Shown here piece after piece: positions 6,639 through 12,207 of a stretch of 12,207 nt of DNA. A program made the translations under genes and the position numbers. Origin of the DNA: Candidatus Poribacteria bacterium (GTDB lineage Bacteria; Poribacteria; WGA-4E; UBA9662); NCBI GenBank assembly GCA_002729015.1, contig PBVO01000130.1, positions 44,244 to 56,450 on the forward strand. Direction: 5' to 3'. Each line of letters starts with the position of its first letter. Within the stretch, counting starts at the first letter, position 1. Under the pieces are notes generated by a model, which was not told where the DNA came from, searched no databases, and was given only the letters and a program-made list of their open reading frames with translations.

Positions 6639-7811
6639 GTGAATATCCATGAATACCAAGCCAAAGATATTTTAGATTCTTTTGGTGTGCCGGTGCCTAA
6701 AGGAGGAGTTGCCAAAACTCCTGAAGAAGCCGAAGCCCTTGCAAAGGAACTCAATGTAGGTTTGTACGTAGTCAAAGCCCAGATCCATGCGGGTGGTCGT
6801 GGTAAAGGTGGTGGTGTCAAGTTAGCTAAGACTCCAGCCGAAGTTCGTGAACGAGCCGATGAGATCCTGGGTATGCAGTTGATTACTCACCAGACTGGAC
6901 CAGAAGGGAAAATGGTCCGCCAAGTTTTGGTAGCTGAAGCAAGTGATATCAAGAATGAGCTCTACTTAGGTTTAGTCATTGACCGGGAAACTTCTCGTAT
7001 TACCTTGATGGCCAGCGAAGAAGGTGGAGTAGATATTGAAAAGGTAGCTGAAGAAACACCGGAAAAAATTGTCAAACAAAGTGTTGATCCTGCAGTTGGA
7101 CTACAAGCTTTTCAAGCACGTCAATTGGCTTTTGGGTTGAATTTGCCGGACGAAGTGATTCGGCCTGCGACCAGTCTGATTATTGATGTTTACCGAGCCT
7201 TTGTTGAGTGTGATTGCTCCCTGATGGAAATCAATCCTTTGGCTATCGTTTCCGGAGAACGTGGTGCCGAAGTTTTAGCTCTAGATGCAAAAATCAATTT
7301 TGACGACAATGCCTTGTATCGTCAATCGAAGATTGGAATGTTGCGGGATAAAAACGAAGAAGATGCCAGGGAACTTGAAGCGAAAGAATCCGGACTGAGT
7401 TATATCAGTTTGGATGGCAATATTGGTTGTATGGTTAATGGAGCCGGTTTAGCAATGGCTACCATGGATGTCATCAAGCTCTATGGCGCGGAGCCTGCAA
7501 ATTTTTTGGATGTTGGTGGTAGTGCGACCACGGAGGCTGTGGCCCATGCGTTCAGGTTGATCCTGAGTGACCCTAAAGTAGAAGCAGTAATGGTCAACAT
7601 TTTTGGTGGTATTATGAAGTGTGACACTATTGCTAATGGTATTGTTGAAGCCATTAAGCAGGTCAACCTAACTGTTCCTTTGGTTGTTCGCCTAGAAGGA
7701 ACAAATGTTGAAATAGGTCGAAAAATCTTGTCAGAATCAGGGCTTGAACTTATGACCGCTGATAGCTTATCAGACGCAGCCGAGAAAGCCGTCCGTGCCA
7801 TAGGTGCCTAA
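6639..7811 (+). CDS. sucC: Succinate-CoA ligase (ADP-forming), beta subunit
   Basis: SucC supplies the ATP-grasp nucleotide site and part of the CoA/succinate site of succinyl-CoA synthetase, which makes ATP from succinyl-CoA in the citric acid cycle. The 390 residues match the usual length. Visible signatures are MNIHEYQAK at the N-terminus, [19 protein letters not shown] (46-64), the Mg-binding MEINP (196-200) with D216 in [20 protein letters not shown] (267-277), FLDVGG (289-294) and [16 protein letters not shown] (320-335). The conserved N-terminus fixes a GTG start at 6639; the closest ribosome-site-like bases are AGGGA at 6622-6626, inside the inverted repeat. The alpha-subunit gene sucD, normally directly downstream, is absent: 520 bases of apparently noncoding DNA follow. 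The gene itself looks intact. Confidence 0.96.
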   Translation: MNIHEYQAKDILDSFGVPVPKGGVAKTPEEAEALAKELNVGLYVVKAQIHAGGRGKGGGVKLAKTPAEVRERADEILGMQLITHQTGPEGKMVRQVLVAEASDIKNELYLGLVIDRETSRITLMASEEGGVDIEKVAEETPEKIVKQSVDPAVGLQAFQARQLAFGLNLPDEVIRPATSLIIDVYRAFVECDCSLMEINPLAIVSGERGAEVLALDAKINFDDNALYRQSKIGMLRDKNEEDARELEAKESGLSYISLDGNIGCMVNGAGLAMATMDVIKLYGAEPANFLDVGGSATTEAVAHAFRLILSDPKVEAVMVNIFGGIMKCDTIANGIVEAIKQVNLTVPLVVRLEGTNVEIGRKILSESGLELMTADSLSDAAEKAVRAIGA

Positions 7812-8262
7812 TTGATCAGTATTTTAGAAGAAACTGTTTACCTTGTGAGTAGATATTAATCGTAGATCGCATCTGGCTCTTTTGTTCTAGAAGATACATG
7901 GTTAGTTAGTAGGAAAAAGTAGGTTTAGGAAGTCGGATCAAACTTGAGAACTATTTCTTCTGAGACTCGATTAGCTTAAATTTACCCTAGTCTATCGAAG
8001 TAATCTGTGCTGTTCTGGTTTCCTGCTTTTAAGAAATTATAGTCTTTCTGTGTCTTCTTCTATCTGATGTAAATTTTTCCCATCCTTGTTCGTTGATGTT
8101 TCATCGTTATATTCTTAAACTAGTCATATTAATGCTTAATCGGCATAGAAAATGGCCGTAGATATAGTTGCTACTGAAACAACTCTTGCTTGCTATGTGT
8201 TTTTATACTGAATAAGTTAACAAAAATTAGCTGAGTTGTGGGTCAAAAAATACGTATTTGAG

Positions 8263-8279
8263 ATGGAATTGATTTCCAT
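8263..8279. promoter_or_regulatory. Dyad upstream of the second oxidoreductase gene
   Basis: ATGGAA (8263-8268) and TTCCAT (8274-8279) are exact reverse complements around TTGAT, forming a 17-bp operator-like dyad about 50 bases before the start at 8332. Local regulation of a catabolic dehydrogenase by a dimeric repressor would fit, but no regulator gene is next to it. Confidence 0.3.
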
Positions 8280-8321
8280 TTGCTAAACATGTTTTATGTG
8301 GTCAAATTTTCAGTTAAAAAT

Positions 8322-8327
8322 GAGGTG
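8322..8327 (+). promoter_or_regulatory. Shine-Dalgarno fixing the start at 8332
   Basis: GAGGTG followed by AAAA precedes the ATG at 8332, a near-consensus ribosome site at close spacing that supports this start. Confidence 0.6.
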
Positions 8328-8331
8328 AAAA

Positions 8332-9405
<1,074 letters not shown>

Positions 9406-9649
9406 AAAACACTTTCCACCACATAATAGTCTTTTCATTTGTATGGTAGCTATACCTTTCGTTATCCGGCAGCGTGATGCCATAGAAATTAGCTTTGGTA
9501 GAAAGATCTGTTATGCTGGTATTTGCTACGAGATAGCTGAAGTAAGGTCAATATATATTGAATCAAATAAAGATTTTAGATTCGATGGTTGGGTGTCAGT
9601 CCTAATTGACATCCTATGGCTATTAAACTTAAAAATCTGTGCTTATTGA

Positions 9650-10390
9650 TTGGTAATAGTTTTGATTTCAGTAGAGCAGCTTTGCAAAAAAATTGGCTAT
9701 ATGAACCTGCTGGAAAATATCAACCTTTCGCTACCCAGCCGGCAAGTCACGGTTATTTTTGGCCCAAATGGAGTAGGAAAAAGTACATTACTCAAAATTA
9801 TTTCCACTCTTGAACCATTAACCAATGGCCAAATTCTTTATCATGGCCAATCGGTATATACGCAACTGAGCAAGTTCCGTCAAGCAATCGGCTTGGTAAT
9901 GCATGAGCCTCTAGCATATCCTAACTTAACAGCTAAAGAGAACTTAAAGTTCTTGGGTAAACTCTACAGAACAAAAGACATTGAACAAAGGGTTGAAAAC
10001 CTACTATCAGAATTTGGCTTAAGCGACCAGGCTGATCGACCGATCTGTCTCTTCTCGCGTGGTATGATGCAGAAATTCATGATTGCTAAAGCACTCCTGA
10101 ACGACCCACACACCTTGCTTTTAGACGAACCATTTTCTGGGCTCGATCAAGTATCTATCAGTCTGCTACTTGATCGAATTGAAGAACTCCGGTCATCTGG
10201 AAAATCGATTTTGATGACGACGCACAACTTGGGTTTGGGCTACTCAGCTGGATCAAAATTTTACGCATTGGCCCACAAACATTTAGTTCATTTGGGTGAC
10301 AAACCCACCGACAAACTACCAAAAATCGAAATAGCCTACCGAAGCTTAGTTACGTCAGGTGCAACTATTCCACTTTCCCATTCAGAATGA
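9650..10390 (+). CDS. ABC transporter ATP-binding protein, CcmA-like
   Basis: The protein couples ATP hydrolysis to a membrane permease. The Walker A motif GPNGVGKST is at 38-46, the signature FSRGM at 135-139, Walker B LLLDE at 156-160, the D-loop SGLD at 163-166 and the switch histidine at H192. The Q-loop position has histidine (VMHEP, 83-87), and the following LAYPNLTAKENLKFLGKLY and the FSRGM signature resemble CcmA-type ATPases that serve cytochrome c biogenesis; that subfamily assignment is tentative. Both possible starts are TTG (9650, or 9662 giving a start at ISVEQL), and neither has a strong ribosome site. No permease gene follows: the next gene is convergent and overlaps the 3' end by 26 bases, so the permease must be elsewhere. 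Confidence 0.88.
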   Translation: MVIVLISVEQLCKKIGYMNLLENINLSLPSRQVTVIFGPNGVGKSTLLKIISTLEPLTNGQILYHGQSVYTQLSKFRQAIGLVMHEPLAYPNLTAKENLKFLGKLYRTKDIEQRVENLLSEFGLSDQADRPICLFSRGMMQKFMIAKALLNDPHTLLLDEPFSGLDQVSISLLLDRIEELRSSGKSILMTTHNLGLGYSAGSKFYALAHKHLVHLGDKPTDKLPKIEIAYRSLVTSGATIPLSHSE

Positions 10391-11357
10391 TCCCAGCACC
10401 GCCAGCGATCCAAATCTGGTGGCGAGATTCTGTTTGGTGTGTGGCGATGGATCGGAGTGCTGTGGCACGTCCACCTGATTGCGTCTCCCAAGTTTGACCA
10501 CCATCCATAGTGTACAAGATGACATGAGCAAAAATATCACCACCGACAGCCCAACCACGTTGACCATCGACAAATAAAATATCGTGCAAATCATCATAGG
10601 CGTCTGTTTCTTGCTGACTCCAAGTTTTTCCACCATCGATTGTATTCAGAACTAGTCCTTCTTGACCCGAAATCCAACCAATTTCTGGTGTACTGAAGTA
10701 AATAGAATAGAGGTTGTGATCAATTTCATCAAGTATCACTTTTTCCCAATTTTGACCAGAATCAGTTGTATGCATAACTGTGCCAAAAGACCCCACAATC
10801 CAACCTTCATCTGGAGAAACAAAAAATACGTCTTCTAGGTTAGTACGTTTTTCTCCTACTCTTACTCGTTCTGACTCACCAGCCCATGACTTGCCACCAT
10901 CTACACTTTTTAGTACTGTACTATTTTCTCCGACCATAAACCCGATTTGGTCAGTCACCATCCAGGTTTTTGTGATTCGCCGGCGGTTTTCAACTTGTGG
11001 TGATTGCCAAGAAATGCCACCATCATGAGTCATGAGAATCATGCCGCCGGTACCCGTAATGAAACCTGTTTTGTCGTCGCTAAAATATACGTTCCACAAG
11101 TCGCCTATCCGTTCCTGTTTCAAATCTATATTTTCCCAGTTTTTCCCGCCATCCGTGGTGTGTAATGCCAATCCTTGTAGTCCGACGGCCCAGCCATTGT
11201 TATGGTCAATAAAATGAACAGCTTTTAGATCTCCTTGTATTCCATCATTTCGGTCAAAGTCGTCTTGTCGGGTAACATTCCACTCTTGAGATGAAGCAAT
11301 TGATATTACTAAAACACTAAGTAACACCAATAAGTTAGTAAATTTCAATTTTTTCAC
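10365..11357 (-). CDS. Secreted Ycf48/BNR-like beta-propeller protein
   Basis: A signal peptide (MKKLKF then a hydrophobic run to about residue 22, ASS-Q) is followed by about seven tandem repeats of 41-46 residues. Each blade has the plan 'aromatic strand, GWxVG, G.ilxTxDGGxxW': the DxGxxW (Asp-box-like) turns have tryptophans at 74, 117, 158, 204, 246 and 290, and a seventh partial blade closes at the C-terminus (IWIAGGAGIILNGK). This is the fold of the photosystem II assembly factor Ycf48/Hcf136 and of related proteins in many non-phototrophs, where the role is generally unknown. The GTG start at 11357 is supported by AGGAGCC at 11367-11373 nine bases upstream. The 3' end overlaps the ABC gene by 26 bases. 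Confidence 0.85.
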   Translation of the reverse strand: MKKLKFTNLLVLLSVLVISIASSQEWNVTRQDDFDRNDGIQGDLKAVHFIDHNNGWAVGLQGLALHTTDGGKNWENIDLKQERIGDLWNVYFSDDKTGFITGTGGMILMTHDGGISWQSPQVENRRRITKTWMVTDQIGFMVGENSTVLKSVDGGKSWAGESERVRVGEKRTNLEDVFFVSPDEGWIVGSFGTVMHTTDSGQNWEKVILDEIDHNLYSIYFSTPEIGWISGQEGLVLNTIDGGKTWSQQETDAYDDLHDILFVDGQRGWAVGGDIFAHVILYTMDGGQTWETQSGGRATALRSIATHQTESRHQIWIAGGAGIILNGKVE

Positions 11358-11402
11358 GTACTATCTGGCTCCTATTAGATTACGAGGTTTCATGATAAGG
11401 AT

Positions 11403-11431
11403 AGTCTAACAGAGCTTCAGTTATTCATCAA
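11403..11431 (-). promoter_or_regulatory. Candidate promoter of the propeller gene
   Basis: On the minus strand TTGATG (11426-11431) and TAGACT (11403-11408) are 17 bases apart, about 45 bases upstream of the GTG start. The -35 box is identical to that of the proximal PEGA promoter; the -10 box matches consensus at four of six positions. Confidence 0.4.
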
Positions 11432-11527
11432 ATAAAAACGAAACCGGCTAACAATCTAAGGTTCATTGTTACATTTTCAGTTTTTTGCTACCATTGCGTT
11501 GCTAACTATTTGCTAAGCAAAATCGAC

Positions 11528-12207
11528 ATGGAACCTAGGCGCATAATTTCTGAGAAAAATCCTGTTAATTTTCGTGGAGTATTTGTCGGCTTAATTTGCG
11601 TCATCTTAATTTGCTCAATCGAAGCATACAACGACTACTATATCAATAACACTTGGCTGGCAGCTCACCACTTTCCAATCGTGGCTGTTTTCTTACTTAC
11701 AGTATTTGTTCTAGGCGTAAACGTATTTCTCAAAAAAACCTTATTCTGTTCTCCTTTGACTACAAGTGAACTTGTCACCATTTGGTGTATGATGATTGTT
11801 TCTGCTAGTTTGCCAACCTTAGGGTTAGCTGCCTACATGATTCCAACATTAGTTGGCTTGACCTACTACGCAACACCGGAAAACGATTGGATTAGTCTAT
11901 TTCATCATTATTTGCCAGATTGGCTAATACCGCGGGGTGATCGTTTAGTACAAGGCTTCTTTGAAGGACAAAATACGAATGTACCTTGGGTAGAATGGGT
12001 TTTGCCTTTATTCTTTTGGTCTACTTTCACTTTTATTTTATGGGCTATGATGATGTGTTTGTCAACAATTTTGCGACGCCAGTGGGTAGAGCAAGAAAAG
12101 TTTAGTTTCCCATTGGTACAGCTACCAACCGAAATGTCTACTGAATCAAATAAACTGGTCAACACTTTCTTTCGTCGCCAATCAATGTGGTTAGCTTTTA
12201 TGGTACC
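11528..12207 (+). CDS. DUF6785-type multi-pass membrane protein (3' end truncated by window)
   Basis: The frame is open from ATG 11528 to the window edge, 226 residues with no stop. It has hydrophobic segments at about 15-33, 49-67, 80-113 and 157-181. Conserved-looking soluble stretches include the loop PTLGLAAYMIPTLVG (96-110), YYATPENDW (113-121), PDWLIPRGD (130-138), FFEGQN (144-149), VPWVEWVLPLFFW (152-164) and LRRQWVEQEKFSFPLVQLPTEM (182-203, quoted in part). The order and spacing of these resemble the large DUF6785 membrane family of uncultured bacteria, which has no established function. The gene is divergent from the propeller gene with 170 bases between them, and no strong ribosome site is visible. 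DUF assignment is from memory of the family; membrane topology is seen directly. Confidence 0.75.
   Translation, partial: MEPRRIISEKNPVNFRGVFVGLICVILICSIEAYNDYYINNTWLAAHHFPIVAVFLLTVFVLGVNVFLKKTLFCSPLTTSELVTIWCMMIVSASLPTLGLAAYMIPTLVGLTYYATPENDWISLFHHYLPDWLIPRGDRLVQGFFEGQNTNVPWVEWVLPLFFWSTFTFILWAMMMCLSTILRRQWVEQEKFSFPLVQLPTEMSTESNKLVNTFFRRQSMWLAFMV

Larger units (their letters stand above)
7812..8331. other. 520-nt AT-rich intergenic region without a recognised gene
   Basis: No frame of meaningful length, no tRNA-like T-loop and no sucD fragment were seen. The only clear structures are the dyad at 8263-8279 and the ribosome site at 8322-8327. No clear intrinsic terminator for sucC is visible. 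An unannotated small RNA cannot be excluded by eye. Confidence 0.6.

Noticed and set aside
7812..8331. Possible sucD remnant, tRNA or small RNA in the gap
   Set aside because: No sucD-like motifs, T-loop or strong stem was seen. Only the 17-bp dyad at 8263-8279 stands out, and that is reported separately.
9616..9813. Open frame beginning ATG GCT ATT AAA with an ABC-like first few residues
   Set aside because: After the first few residues it loses resemblance and runs out of frame across the Walker A of the real ATPase, which is intact in the 9650 frame. A frameshift at the ATPase start is possible but not needed.
11908..12165. Minus-strand open frame inside the DUF6785-like gene
   Set aside because: It is opposite a frame with strong membrane-protein character and conserved motifs; its own product is unlike any protein.

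Overview
The window looks like chromosomal DNA from an uncultured, low-to-medium GC, Gram-negative-type bacterium. The evidence for two membranes is an LAGC lipoprotein, a PEGA protein with a C-terminal half that reads like an outer-membrane barrel, and a periplasmic amidase. Two Gfo/Idh/MocA dehydrogenases, a DUF6785-type multi-pass membrane protein and a Ycf48-like propeller together recall Poribacteria/Latescibacteria-like lineages. That placement is a low-confidence inference from gene content. No phage, transposon, CRISPR, rRNA or tRNA signal was seen; this is ordinary housekeeping and envelope DNA.

Layout: (1) 3-893, minus: a Gfo/Idh/MocA oxidoreductase whose 3' end lies outside the window. 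(2) 1026-4477, plus: a probable operon behind a strong sigma70-type promoter, tatA-tatC-zinc-ribbon coiled-coil protein-N-acetylmuramoyl-L-alanine amidase-pgeF/yfiH, covering protein export and peptidoglycan maintenance. (3) 4490-6329, minus: a two-gene envelope unit (PEGA/barrel protein, then lipoprotein, 4 nt apart), convergent with pgeF, with a hairpin spanning both stop codons. (4) 6330-6638: a divergent regulatory region with two good promoters for the PEGA gene and a perfect 13-bp inverted repeat pair. (5) 6639-7811, plus: sucC without sucD beside it. (6) 7812-8331: a 520-nt AT-rich gap with no gene seen. (7) 8332-9405, plus: a second Gfo/Idh/MocA protein. (8) 9650-10390, plus: a CcmA-like ABC ATPase without a permease gene beside it. 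(9) 10365-11357, minus: a secreted seven-repeat Ycf48/BNR-like propeller whose 3' end overlaps the ABC gene by 26 nt. (10) 11528 to the window end, plus: a DUF6785-type membrane protein, 3' truncated.

How the genes relate: the tatAC-to-pgeF block is the most coherent module, joining export machinery to enzymes that cut and proofread peptidoglycan. The PEGA/lipoprotein pair next to it is probably also an envelope component. The remaining genes stand alone. No unmistakably new system is visible. The leads most worth following are the 13-bp inverted repeat between the PEGA gene and sucC, the uncharacterised PEGA-barrel/lipoprotein pair, and the enlarged first periplasmic loop of TatC.
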